Position numbers and translations under genes: made by a program. Source: JBGSMF01 sp964651475 (GTDB taxonomy: Bacteria; Chloroflexota; Anaerolineae; Fen-1058). From it: DNA of 64,000 bases. Positions 46,192-53,309 of the stretch are shown in pieces. The notes under the pieces were generated by a model. The model ran no database searches. It worked only from the letters and a program-made list of their open reading frames with translations, and had not been told where the DNA came from. Location: positions 133,554 to 197,553 of the forward strand of contig CAZYXV010000003.1 in NCBI GenBank assembly GCA_964651475.1, given 5' to 3'. Positions within the stretch are counted from its first letter, which is position 1. Every line of letters starts with the position of its first letter.

Positions 46192-47487
46192 CTAGTTACT
46201 CGTTGTTGGCGGCTTTTCGAAGCGTTTAAAAATCAGCACGGAATTGTGCCCGCCAAATCCAAACGAGTTGCTCATGGCAATGTGGATGGCCTGGCGGCGC
46301 GCGGCGTTGGGCACGTAATCCAGATCGCACGCCGGGTCGGGGGCGTGCAAATTAATCGTGGGCGGCAACACGCCCTCGCGCAACGCCAGCACGCAAAAGA
46401 TTGCTTCCAATGCGCCCGTCGCGCCCATCATGTGCCCCGTCATGGATTTGGTGGCGCTGGCGGGAATCTGATAGGCGCGCTGGCCGAACACGGCCTTGAC
46501 GGCGGCCGTCTCGATAGGGTCGTTGAGTTGCGTGGCCGTGCCGTGCGCATTGATATAGTCAATCGCCTCCGGCGGCAAGCCCGCGCTGCGCAGCGCGCGC
46601 TGCATGGCCAGGGCGGCGCCGGCGCCGTCGGGGGCGGGCGCGGTGATGTGATAGGCGTCGTCGGTGCTGGCATAGCCTGCCAGTTCAGCCAGCGGCTGCG
46701 CGCCGCGCGCCAGCGCAACGTCCAGCCGCTCCAACACCACCATGGCCGCGCCTTCGCCCATCACCAACCCGTCGCGGTCGGCGGCAAAGGGCCGAGAAGC
46801 GCCGGGCGGGTCGTCGTTGCGGCGCGACATGGCGCGCATGTGGTCGAACGCGGCGACGCCGATGGGCGAAATCGTCGCCTCGGCCCCGCCGGCGACCATG
46901 GCCAGCGCGTCGCCGCGCAGAATGGCGTGATACGCCAGCCCGATGGCGTCCGCGCCGGCCGAGCACGCGCTGACCGGCGCCAGGTTCGGGCCGCGCGCGC
47001 CCAACTCGAGCGCCGCGTGGCTGCTGGCGCTGTCGCCGATGATGAGGGGAATGGTCAGCGGGCTGACGCGCCGCGCGCCGTGCAAGATGTGCGTGCTGCA
47101 CACGTCGTAATAACTGTTTAACCCGCCCACCGCCGTGCCGACCAGCACACCAACGTCGTAAGCATTGCCCGGGTCTATGACCAACCCGGCCGAGCGCACT
47201 GCCTCGAAGGCGGCCACCACGGCAAACTGGCAAAAGCGGTCGCGCCGGCGCGCATCCCGGGCATCCATGTAGCGCGCGGGATTCCAGTCTTTGACCTCGG
47301 CGGCAATTTTCACGTCGAGGTCGTCTGTGGGAAAGAGCGTGATGGGCGCGACGCCGCTGCGGCCGTGGACAATATTGTCCCACGTGGTCGGGACGTCGTG
47401 GCCGCATGGGCTGACGGCGCCCAGGCCGGTGACGACGACGCGGGGCGGGGTATGGAGTATTGGAGATTGGGTATTGGAGATTGTCAT
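46192..47487 (-). CDS. fabF: Beta-ketoacyl-ACP synthase II
   Basis: A 431-residue condensing enzyme of fatty acid synthesis. The catalytic cysteine is in NLAPVSACSAGADAIGLAY, the histidines in INAHGTATQLND and KSMTGHMMGATGA, and GFGGHNSVLIF closes the fold. ATG at 47487 puts the conserved start VVVTGLGAVSPCG about 15 residues in; these residues (ISNTQSPILHTPP) derive from a TATTGGAGATTGG simple repeat. A GTG at 47592 would add residues encoded by palindromes and is less likely. The final codons and stop run into another repeat (GTTGCTAGTTACTCGTTG). Confidence 0.93.
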   Translation of the reverse strand: MTISNTQSPILHTPPRVVVTGLGAVSPCGHDVPTTWDNIVHGRSGVAPITLFPTDDLDVKIAAEVKDWNPARYMDARDARRRDRFCQFAVVAAFEAVRSAGLVIDPGNAYDVGVLVGTAVGGLNSYYDVCSTHILHGARRVSPLTIPLIIGDSASSHAALELGARGPNLAPVSACSAGADAIGLAYHAILRGDALAMVAGGAEATISPIGVAAFDHMRAMSRRNDDPPGASRPFAADRDGLVMGEGAAMVVLERLDVALARGAQPLAELAGYASTDDAYHITAPAPDGAGAALAMQRALRSAGLPPEAIDYINAHGTATQLNDPIETAAVKAVFGQRAYQIPASATKSMTGHMMGATGALEAIFCVLALREGVLPPTINLHAPDPACDLDYVPNAARRQAIHIAMSNSFGFGGHNSVLIFKRFEKPPTTSN

Positions 47488-47501
47488 GTCCAGTCCAAAG
47501 G

Positions 47502-47620
47502 CGCTCTGCTCCAAGCCAGGCAGGGAGCAGAGCGGTTCTATATTCGGCCGGCTAGCCGGCCGGGGGCGCGGCCTGTCATTCTCTTGCGGCACTATCTGCC
47601 GGCCCGCTCAGCCGAGCGGG
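47502..47620 (-). other. Three strong hairpins between template repeat and fabF
   Basis: Minus-strand RNA behind the template repeat can form CCCGCTC/GAGCGGG (47603-47620), an 18-bp self-complementary stretch CGGCCGGCTAGCCGGCCG (47545-47562) and CGCTCTGCTCC/GGAGCAGAGCG (47502-47534). In Bordetella phage a structured spacer RNA 3' of the template is needed for cDNA synthesis. This block may play that part, or it may be repeats plus a transcription end. Confidence 0.55.
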
Positions 47621-47644
47621 GCGAACAGCACCTTGGCCTGGCGC

Positions 47645-47775
47645 GAATGATTGGAGCAAGCACCACACACCGAAAGCCTTGATTATCGTTGGCGTTACTT
47701 GGCGTGTCATTGCCACGGTTGGCGACGCGTGCGTTGATCGGATGATTGTTCCACGCGCCCCCCCGCACCACACGG
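47645..47775 (-). repeat. DGR template repeat (TR), 131 bp
   Basis: The segment aligns without gaps to 49318-49448 (constant offset 1673). Of 15 differences, 14 fall on minus-strand adenines (plus-strand T at 47651, 47680, 47686, 47690, 47696, 47707, 47711, 47719, 47720, 47730, 47735, 47747, 47749, 47750); one is G to C (47687). Read in the target frame it gives WNNHPIN, ANRGNDTPSNAND and NQG, rich in AAC/AAT codons. It begins 2 bp behind the avd stop codon. Confidence 0.96.
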
Positions 47776-47777
47776 CG

Positions 47778-48167
47778 CTATTGTTGGCCGGCCCCCACAG
47801 CAGAAGCGGACGCAGCCGCTTCGGACTGTCCTGCACATTTCTTTTTCCAGCCGCCTAACAAGCGGCCGATTTCGACCAGTTGCCGGGTAACGTGCTCGTA
47901 CTGACCCGGGCTGAAAAAGTGCAAATCGCAACTGAGGCGAACGTAAAATTCGACGCGCTTGTGAAGCACGTTGGCCTGCTCGAGCAAGGCCAGCGCGCCG
48001 CCGGTCTTGTCCAGCGACGCGCGCTGAATCGTTTCATAAAAATCCAGCGCCGTTTCTCCCATCCGCTCGGCCAAAAGAAAGCGCTGCGATTTGGGAAAGT
48101 GCGCCGTCTGCGGCAAGAGCCACAGCAGCATATCGTAGGTCTTGATAAAAATAGGCGATTCTTTCAT
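47778..48167 (-). CDS. avd: DGR accessory protein Avd (four-helix bundle)
   Basis: A 129-residue helical protein: FIKTYDMLLWLLPQTAHFPKSQRFLLAERM, then LEQANVLHKRVEFYVRLSCDL and YEHVTRQLVEIGRLLGGWKKK. This is the course of Avd/bAvd and of the related four-helix proteins found in rRNA intervening sequences. In DGRs, Avd forms a pentameric basic barrel that binds the reverse transcriptase and template RNA. The ATG overlaps the RT stop (ATGA), and the template repeat follows directly. The Ala/Ser-rich tail after the last helix is probably disordered. Confidence 0.92.
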   Translation of the reverse strand: MKESPIFIKTYDMLLWLLPQTAHFPKSQRFLLAERMGETALDFYETIQRASLDKTGGALALLEQANVLHKRVEFYVRLSCDLHFFSPGQYEHVTRQLVEIGRLLGGWKKKCAGQSEAAASASAVGAGQQ

Positions 48168-49237
48168 AAGACAATATTTCTCCGCGCAAGCCGGCCCCTG
48201 AACATCTGCCGCCGCAGGCCATAGCTATCCGCGTGGCGGGCGTGAGCGGCCCAGCTTTGCGCGGCCGCCGTCAGTCGCCCGAGCGGAATCTGCCCGGCGG
48301 CGTAATCTTGCTGCAAGGCGCGCCAATGGCGCGCAAAGCGCCGCACGCCGGCCCGCCGCAAACGGCGATGCGTGGGAAAGATGCGAAAGCCGACAAAATC
48401 CACGCCGTTGGTCACCGGGTAGACCGCGCTCTTGGCGGGGTGTAACGTCAGGCGCCGCCCGGCCAAAAAATCGGCGATCTCGGCTTTCCAGGCGTGCAGG
48501 CGCGGCTTGTCGTCGGCCAACAACACAAAGTCGTCCATATAGCGCACGTAAGCGCGGCATTTGAGCTCGCGCTTGATAAACTGGTCGAGTGGGTCGAGGT
48601 ACACGTTGGCCCAGAATTGCGAGGTGAGATTGCCGATGGGCAGCCCACGCGGGCGGCACGCCGCCCACAAATCGTCGCCGGGAAAGTAGTGCATCTCGTA
48701 CTCGGCCGTCTGGATGCCCTCGCCGCTGCGCAAAATGCGCCGCGCCAGATCCAACACGTCCGCGTCGGCAATCCGCACCGCCAGCGTGCCCAACAAAAGA
48801 GCGTGATCTATGCTGGGAAAGAATTTGGCCACGTCGCATTGCAGCGCGTAGCGGTGTTGGCGGACAAACTGGTGGCAGCGCTCGAGCGCGCGGTGCGTGC
48901 CCTTGCCCACGCGGCAGGCGTAACTATCGTAAATAAAGCAGCGCTCCCAGATCGGCTCGATGACGTTGCACAGCGCGTGATGCACCACCCGGTCACGAAA
49001 GGGCGCGGCGGAAATCAGGCGGCGCTTGGGCTCGTAAACGTAAAAATTGGTATAGCCGCCGGGCTGGTAGGCGCGGGCGCGCAACTCGTCTTCCAGCGCC
49101 AGCAGGTTTTCTTCCAGGTTAAATTCAAACGCGGCCACCCCGGGCTTGCACCGCTTGCCGCGCCGCGCCGCCCGAAAGGCCACCAGCAAATTGGAAAACT
49201 CGTAGATGTGAGGATAGAGATTATCGTAGGTCTTCAT
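48164..49237 (-). CDS. DGR reverse transcriptase
   Basis: A 357-residue group-II-like reverse transcriptase. The opening MKTYDNLYPHIYEFSNLLVAFRAARRGKR is characteristic of DGR enzymes. Catalytic aspartates are in QCDVAKFFPSIDH and YVRYMDDFVLL. The fingers/palm motif GLPIGNLTSQFWANVYL carries the DGR-type SQ in place of the usual QG context. It copies the template RNA with errors at adenines. I chose ATG at 49237; the frame could start at a GTG at 49261, but that lies inside the hairpin downstream of the variable repeat. No maturase or endonuclease domain is present. Confidence 0.96.
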   Translation of the reverse strand: MKTYDNLYPHIYEFSNLLVAFRAARRGKRCKPGVAAFEFNLEENLLALEDELRARAYQPGGYTNFYVYEPKRRLISAAPFRDRVVHHALCNVIEPIWERCFIYDSYACRVGKGTHRALERCHQFVRQHRYALQCDVAKFFPSIDHALLLGTLAVRIADADVLDLARRILRSGEGIQTAEYEMHYFPGDDLWAACRPRGLPIGNLTSQFWANVYLDPLDQFIKRELKCRAYVRYMDDFVLLADDKPRLHAWKAEIADFLAGRRLTLHPAKSAVYPVTNGVDFVGFRIFPTHRRLRRAGVRRFARHWRALQQDYAAGQIPLGRLTAAAQSWAAHARHADSYGLRRQMFRGRLARRNIVL

Positions 49238-49250
49238 CTGAAAAATTTCG

Positions 49251-49269
49251 TTGGGGGGCACCCCCCCAA
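49251..49269. promoter_or_regulatory. GC hairpin downstream of the variable repeat
   Basis: TTGGGGGG and CCCCCCAA pair over 8 bp with a 3-base loop, 48 bp behind the end of the variable repeat. DGRs commonly have a small hairpin or cruciform behind the variable repeat that raises homing efficiency. The distance here is larger than in the Bordetella phage case. Confidence 0.6.
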
Positions 49270-49312
49270 ACCCCCCAGAAAGCAGAATTTTAGCAAGCAG
49301 AAAGCAACAGCG

Positions 49313-52300
49313 TTAGAGAATGACTGGAGCAAGCACCACACACCGAAAGCCTCGATTAAGGTCGGCGTAACTTGGCGTGCCATCGCCACGGGCGGCGACG
49401 CGAGCGTAGATCGGATGATAGCCCCACGCGCCCCCCCGCACCACACGGTATGTCTCTCCAAAACGCTCATCTTTGTGCTCGCTGCCCGGATAGGGCTTGT
49501 ACCAGTCCGCCGTCCACTCCCACACATTGCCGGCGCAGTCCAACGCGCCAAACGGGCTGGCGCCACCGGGAAAACTGCCCACCGGCGTCGTCGGCGCGCG
49601 GCCATATTTTACCACATCAAACGATTTATACCAATCGTCCCACTCGTCCGGCGTCGGCAGGTCCTTGCCCATCAGGCGCGCGGCGGTGTTGCAGCGGGCC
49701 GCATCCCAGTCATCGCCCCACGGCCACAGGCGGCCCTCACCCCCCGCCCCCTCTCCCATAGGGAGAGGGGAGAGGCCGCCGCGGGCGGCCTTTTCCCACT
49801 GCGCTTCTGTGGGCAGGACTTTGCCGGCCCACTGCGCGTAGGCCACAGCGTCGTCCCACGTCACCAGGACGACGGGATGATCGAGGATATCTTGAATATC
49901 CGACTTGGGGCCGCGCGGGCGGCGCCAGCTTGCGCCGGGGACTTGTTTCCAATACTCGCCCTGCAATTTGATCCACCCTCCCTTGGGATCGCGCTCGGCG
50001 GCGGTCTGGTAGCCGCTCGCATCCACAAAGGCTTTGAATTGCGCGTTGGTCACGGGCGCGCGGTCAATGAAAAATTCTTCCAGCATGACCTTGCGCTGCG
50101 GCATCTCGCGGCCGACCCAGTCGTACTCCCAGCCAAAGCGGGCTTTCATGTCCGCGCGCTGCTGGGCCGAGGTGCCCATCAGAAACTCGCCGGCCGGGAT
50201 GCGCGCCAGGTCAAATTCTTTGGCGCGGCCCAGCAGCAGCAGCGCGTCGCGCGCGGCCAGCCGCGCGGCGGGGTCGGCGTCTGCTTTGTAACAGCTTCTC
50301 AGCGCGTTCAAGATATCGCGGCTCACCGCGCCTTGTGCGGCCTGGGCGCGCAGGTGGGGCAGGCCGGGCAGCGCCAGCGCGGCCTGGCGGCGCACGGCCG
50401 GGTCGGGGTCTTGCAGCGCGCGCAGCAGGGGGGCTACGGCCTCGTCGCCGCCGACGATGGACAGAGCGGCGGCAGAGCGGCGGCGCGTATCGGCGTCGGC
50501 GCCGGCGCGCGCTGCTTCAGCTTGCAATAGCGCGGCCACGCGTTCCTTCAACTCGGGGTAGCCGGGGGCATTTTTAAGCAGCCCGGCGGCCAACTCTAAT
50601 CGGATCAGATCAGGGCGCTCGGCGGCGAGCGCCTGGGCATAGGCGGCCAGCCGCCCGGGCTGCCGGGCAAACAGATCCAACAACAGATTCACCGCTTCAT
50701 TGCGCGTGGGTTCGTCCGCCGAGGGCGCCGCCGCCAGCATGGCCCTGGCCAGCTCGTCGTTGACGGCGGCGTCGTCGCGCACCGTCGCCTCGCGCAGGCA
50801 GCGCGCCGCCAGCAGCAGGCCATCCGGCGCCAGCGCCGGCTTGCGGCGGATCAGGCGGCGGATCAAATCCGCGGCGCCAGACGTAAGCCCGGCGAACAGC
50901 ACGGCCACCTCGCCCCAGCGGTCCAGTTCGCCTTTATCCAGTTCCACCAGCAAGGCCGCGCCGCCGTCGCGCGCGTCGGCCAATTCGGCCGCGGCGAAAT
51001 ATTGCGCCAGCGACTTGTGGACAAAATCATAGCCCAGCGGGTGCTTTTGCAGCAAGCCGCTGCCCTCTGTGTTTTCGTACACAAAACGCTCGGCGGCGGT
51101 GGGCAGCGGGTCGCGGGCGGGAGGGGGCGGGGCCAGCGGATTGGGGCCTTGGGGATCAATGCGCTGGCGGGTCAGGTGATCGCTCACCAGCCCGTCAAAT
51201 TGTTTGGCGGGGATGACGGTCTGCGGCGACCGGATCACTTGATGGCCAACGCGCTTGAGGAACGCTTCGCGCACAGACAGGTCGAACGCGAAATGAACGT
51301 CTTTTTTCCACAGCCGCAGCCGCACGTCCACAATGTTGCGGAACAGGTCCACCCGCCGGCCGGCGTCCAGCGGGCCGCCGTAGCTGTACGTCTCGGCCAC
51401 AAAGGTGAGCAGCAAAGGATTGGACGTCAGCTCGCGCAGGCGCTCGTCGCGCTCGATCAGTTCGGCAAGCTTGCGGGCGTGCTCGGGCGGCTGCTTTTTG
51501 TTTTTGAACCAGCGGTCTATAAAGTCGCGCACCTCTTGCAGGATCAAGTCTTGCACGCGCAACTCCCGAAAGGTGGTCAGGCAGGCGCTGCACATCCGAA
51601 AGCTTTCCGGGCGCGAAGCGACAATGATCCAGTTGTCGCGCGAGCCGCCGTCTTGCTTGTTGCTCCAGCGCGCTGCAAACGCTTGAATCATTCTGGCCAT
51701 GGGCTCGAGTTGCGCGGTGATGTTGATTTCGTCCAGCGCGTCCAGCAGCAGCACGAACTGGCTCTGCTCGAGCTTGTCGTGCACAAAGGCTTCCGCGCCG
51801 GCCCAATTCTTGTCCACTTTTTCGCGCACGTAATCGGCCAGATAGGCTTCCAGGTCTTGCAGGCGCAAATTTTGATTTTGGTCCCGGCTCACCAGGCGGC
51901 TGAGGGGCAAATAGACGGGGATGCGCTCGGGCAATTGCCGCCAGGCGCGCCAGCGCCGCCACAGGCCGGGCGCCCTGGAGCGTTTCATCTCCACGCCGTC
52001 CAGCCCGCGCGCGGCAATGTCGCCCAGCCGCGAGCCGCTCAAGGTCCGCCGGTGAGCGAACAGATAAGCCAGGTAACGCAAGAGGGTGGTCTTGCCCGCG
52101 CCCGGCTCGCCGGTGATGACCAGCCGGCCATAGTCGCGCAGCGCCCGGGTCGGCTCGATGTCGTTCTGCGTGCCGCGCAGGCGGCGGGGGGCGAGCGGCT
52201 GGCTGGGGTCGCCGCGCGCCACCAACGTCAGCGGGGTATACACCTGGTCCAGTTCCAGCCACGCGCCGCGCACACTCGCCCAACGTTTAATGTCGGCGTC

Positions 52301-52624
52301 GAGCGCGGCCACGTACTGGCGCAGCAGCTGGCGCTGCCCCCAGACCGTAAAATAAAGCCTGACGGCCAGCGCGGTGAACAGGCGCTCGAGAGCGTCGCGC
52401 AGTTTTTGAAAGTAATAGACGATCAGGCCCGTAATCATCACGCCGCCGATCAATCCGCCGATGATGCCGGCGACGATTTTGGTGCCTTCCGCGCTCCACG
52501 TATCTGCCAGTATATCGCCGGTGGGGGTGGGTGTGGGCGGCGTGGGCGCCTGCGCCGTCGCCGGCGCCAGCACGACAGCAGCAAAGAAAACCGCCAACAG
52601 CACAGCAGAAACGCGAGTTTTCAT
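49313..52624 (-). CDS. DGR target: membrane-anchored NACHT-HEAT-FGE protein
   Basis: An 1103-residue protein. Residues 1-25 are a signal peptide or first helix (ending TAQA), followed by a Pro/Thr linker and a membrane helix at about 48-72. A NACHT NTPase follows: Walker A GEPGAGKT (172-179), Walker B VLLLDALDE (291-299), sensor ASRPESF (336-342) and a winged-helix region to about 550. Residues about 580-795 look like HEAT/ARM helices (DPDPAVRRQAALALPGL). Residues about 805-1103 are an FGE/sulfatase-modifying-type domain with a C-type-lectin-like fold (RIPAGEFLMGT, GNVWEWTADW, RVVRGGAW, GFRCV). The last 44 residues are the variable repeat. The ATG at 52624 follows GGAGGAA. The predicted topology puts the NTPase and variable domain in the cytoplasm. 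Residues about 950-963 are a repeat-derived insertion. A STAND-type sensor of conflict or self-recognition is the likely role. Confidence 0.93.
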   Translation of the reverse strand: MKTRVSAVLLAVFFAAVVLAPATAQAPTPPTPTPTGDILADTWSAEGTKIVAGIIGGLIGGVMITGLIVYYFQKLRDALERLFTALAVRLYFTVWGQRQLLRQYVAALDADIKRWASVRGAWLELDQVYTPLTLVARGDPSQPLAPRRLRGTQNDIEPTRALRDYGRLVITGEPGAGKTTLLRYLAYLFAHRRTLSGSRLGDIAARGLDGVEMKRSRAPGLWRRWRAWRQLPERIPVYLPLSRLVSRDQNQNLRLQDLEAYLADYVREKVDKNWAGAEAFVHDKLEQSQFVLLLDALDEINITAQLEPMARMIQAFAARWSNKQDGGSRDNWIIVASRPESFRMCSACLTTFRELRVQDLILQEVRDFIDRWFKNKKQPPEHARKLAELIERDERLRELTSNPLLLTFVAETYSYGGPLDAGRRVDLFRNIVDVRLRLWKKDVHFAFDLSVREAFLKRVGHQVIRSPQTVIPAKQFDGLVSDHLTRQRIDPQGPNPLAPPPPARDPLPTAAERFVYENTEGSGLLQKHPLGYDFVHKSLAQYFAAAELADARDGGAALLVELDKGELDRWGEVAVLFAGLTSGAADLIRRLIRRKPALAPDGLLLAARCLREATVRDDAAVNDELARAMLAAAPSADEPTRNEAVNLLLDLFARQPGRLAAYAQALAAERPDLIRLELAAGLLKNAPGYPELKERVAALLQAEAARAGADADTRRRSAAALSIVGGDEAVAPLLRALQDPDPAVRRQAALALPGLPHLRAQAAQGAVSRDILNALRSCYKADADPAARLAARDALLLLGRAKEFDLARIPAGEFLMGTSAQQRADMKARFGWEYDWVGREMPQRKVMLEEFFIDRAPVTNAQFKAFVDASGYQTAAERDPKGGWIKLQGEYWKQVPGASWRRPRGPKSDIQDILDHPVVLVTWDDAVAYAQWAGKVLPTEAQWEKAARGGLSPLPMGEGAGGEGRLWPWGDDWDAARCNTAARLMGKDLPTPDEWDDWYKSFDVVKYGRAPTTPVGSFPGGASPFGALDCAGNVWEWTADWYKPYPGSEHKDERFGETYRVVRGGAWGYHPIYARVAARGDGTPSYADLNRGFRCVVLAPVIL
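49318..49448 (-). repeat. DGR variable repeat (VR), 131 bp
   Basis: The segment is the 3' end of the NACHT-FGE gene, covering residues about 1060-1103. Compared with the template, eleven residues are changed: 1068 N to G, 1069 N to Y, 1073 N to Y, 1078 N to A, 1081 N to D, 1082 D to G, 1086 N to Y, 1088 N to D, 1089 D to L, 1091 Q to R and 1101 I to V; codon 1074 is changed silently. The surrounding framework (VVRGGAW, GFRCVVLAP) is unchanged. Confidence 0.96.
49736..49775. repeat. Palindromic repeat inserted in frame in the FGE domain
   Basis: CCCCTCTCCC and GGGAGAGGGG (49748-49757, 49761-49770) pair perfectly with a 3-base loop. The block encodes LSPLPMGEGAGGEG between EKAARGG and RLWPWGDDWD, which are normally adjacent or nearly so in FGE-type domains. 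Confidence 0.88.
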
Positions 52625-52666
52625 AGCAGTTCCTCCACGTCCCTCTCGATGGGTAACTACTCAGCC

Positions 52667-53100
52667 CGTAGTCACGACTTTAGTCGTGGCTCGTAGTCAC
52701 GACTTTAGTCGTGGCTCGTAATCACGACTTTAGTCGTGGCTCGTAATCACGACTTTAGTCGTGGCTCGTAATCACGACTTTAGTCGTGGCTCGTAGTCAC
52801 GNNNNNNNNNNNNNNNNNNNNNNNNNNNNNNNNNNNNNNNNNNNNNNNNNNNNNNNNNNNNNNNNNNNNNNNNNNNNNNNNNNNNNNNNNNNNNNNNNNN
52901 NTCGTAGTCACGACTTTAGTCGTGGCTCGTAATCACGACTTTAGTCGTGGCTCGTAGTCACGGCTCGTAGTCACGACTTTAGTCGTGGCTCGTAGTCACG
53001 ACTTTAGTCGTGGCTCGTAATCACGACTTTAGTCGTGGCTCGTAGTCACGGCTCGTAGTCACGACTTTAGTCGTGGCTCGTAATCACGACTTTAGTCGTG
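52667..53100. repeat. Tandem array of 25-bp hairpin units, interrupted by a gap
   Basis: The unit TCGTAGTCACGACTTTAGTC plus GTGGC repeats many times, with G/A variation (GTAGTC or GTAATC) and some shortened units. Each unit contains the perfect hairpin CACGACT-TT-AGTCGTG. The array begins 43 bp upstream of the DGR target start codon. Copy number is unknown because of the N run. Confidence 0.95.
52802..52901. other. Assembly gap, 100 N
   Basis: Exactly 100 Ns lie within the tandem array, as used for scaffold joins of unknown size. The true length of the array, and whether anything else lies in it, cannot be judged. Confidence 0.99.
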
Positions 53101-53170
53101 ACCGCTACTACGACATGCTCTTGTGGCTGAGCAGTTACCTCGATGGTAGGTTTTTCTGCGGATGGCACGT

Positions 53171-53276
53171 GCCCGATGATAAATCATCGGGCTGAAAGAT
53201 CGAAGGGCGATCAATCGCCCTGGAGCAGCCCGCTTGAGCGGGCCTGGCTCTCTCAGCGCGGACGTTCACATCCGCG
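53171..53276. repeat. Cluster of four different hairpins
   Basis: GCCCGATGAT/ATCATCGGGC (53171-53192), AGGGCGAT/ATCGCCCT (53204-53221), GCCCGCT/AGCGGGC (53228-53243) and CGCGGA/TCCGCG (53257-53276) follow one another at 6 to 13 bp spacing. The stems differ in sequence but share size and short loops. The cluster lies between the tandem array and the MoaD-MoaE gene. Confidence 0.85.
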
Positions 53277-53309
53277 TCCTCTGGCGAAAAACCAACGCCT
53301 GAAAGCCCC

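Noticed and set aside
48164..49237. Group II intron or retron reverse transcriptase
   Set aside because: No intron RNA ends, maturase domain or msr/msd structure was seen; the TR/VR pair and avd gene fit a DGR.
49313..50230. Formylglycine-generating sulfatase-modifying enzyme
   Set aside because: The domain is the C-terminal part of a NACHT protein, carries the DGR variable repeat, and has no sulfatase gene nearby. It is better read as a ligand-binding C-type-lectin-like fold.
48494..50530. Very long plus-strand open frame across the DGR
   Set aside because: It is antisense to the RT and target genes and reflects GC-rich codon structure only.
51002..52696. Plus-strand open frame of 564 codons opposite the NACHT gene
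   Set aside because: No family motif; antisense shadow of the NACHT protein.
52667..53100. Possible CRISPR array
   Set aside because: The units follow each other without unique spacers and contain their own palindrome; no cas gene is near. It is a tandem hairpin repeat.
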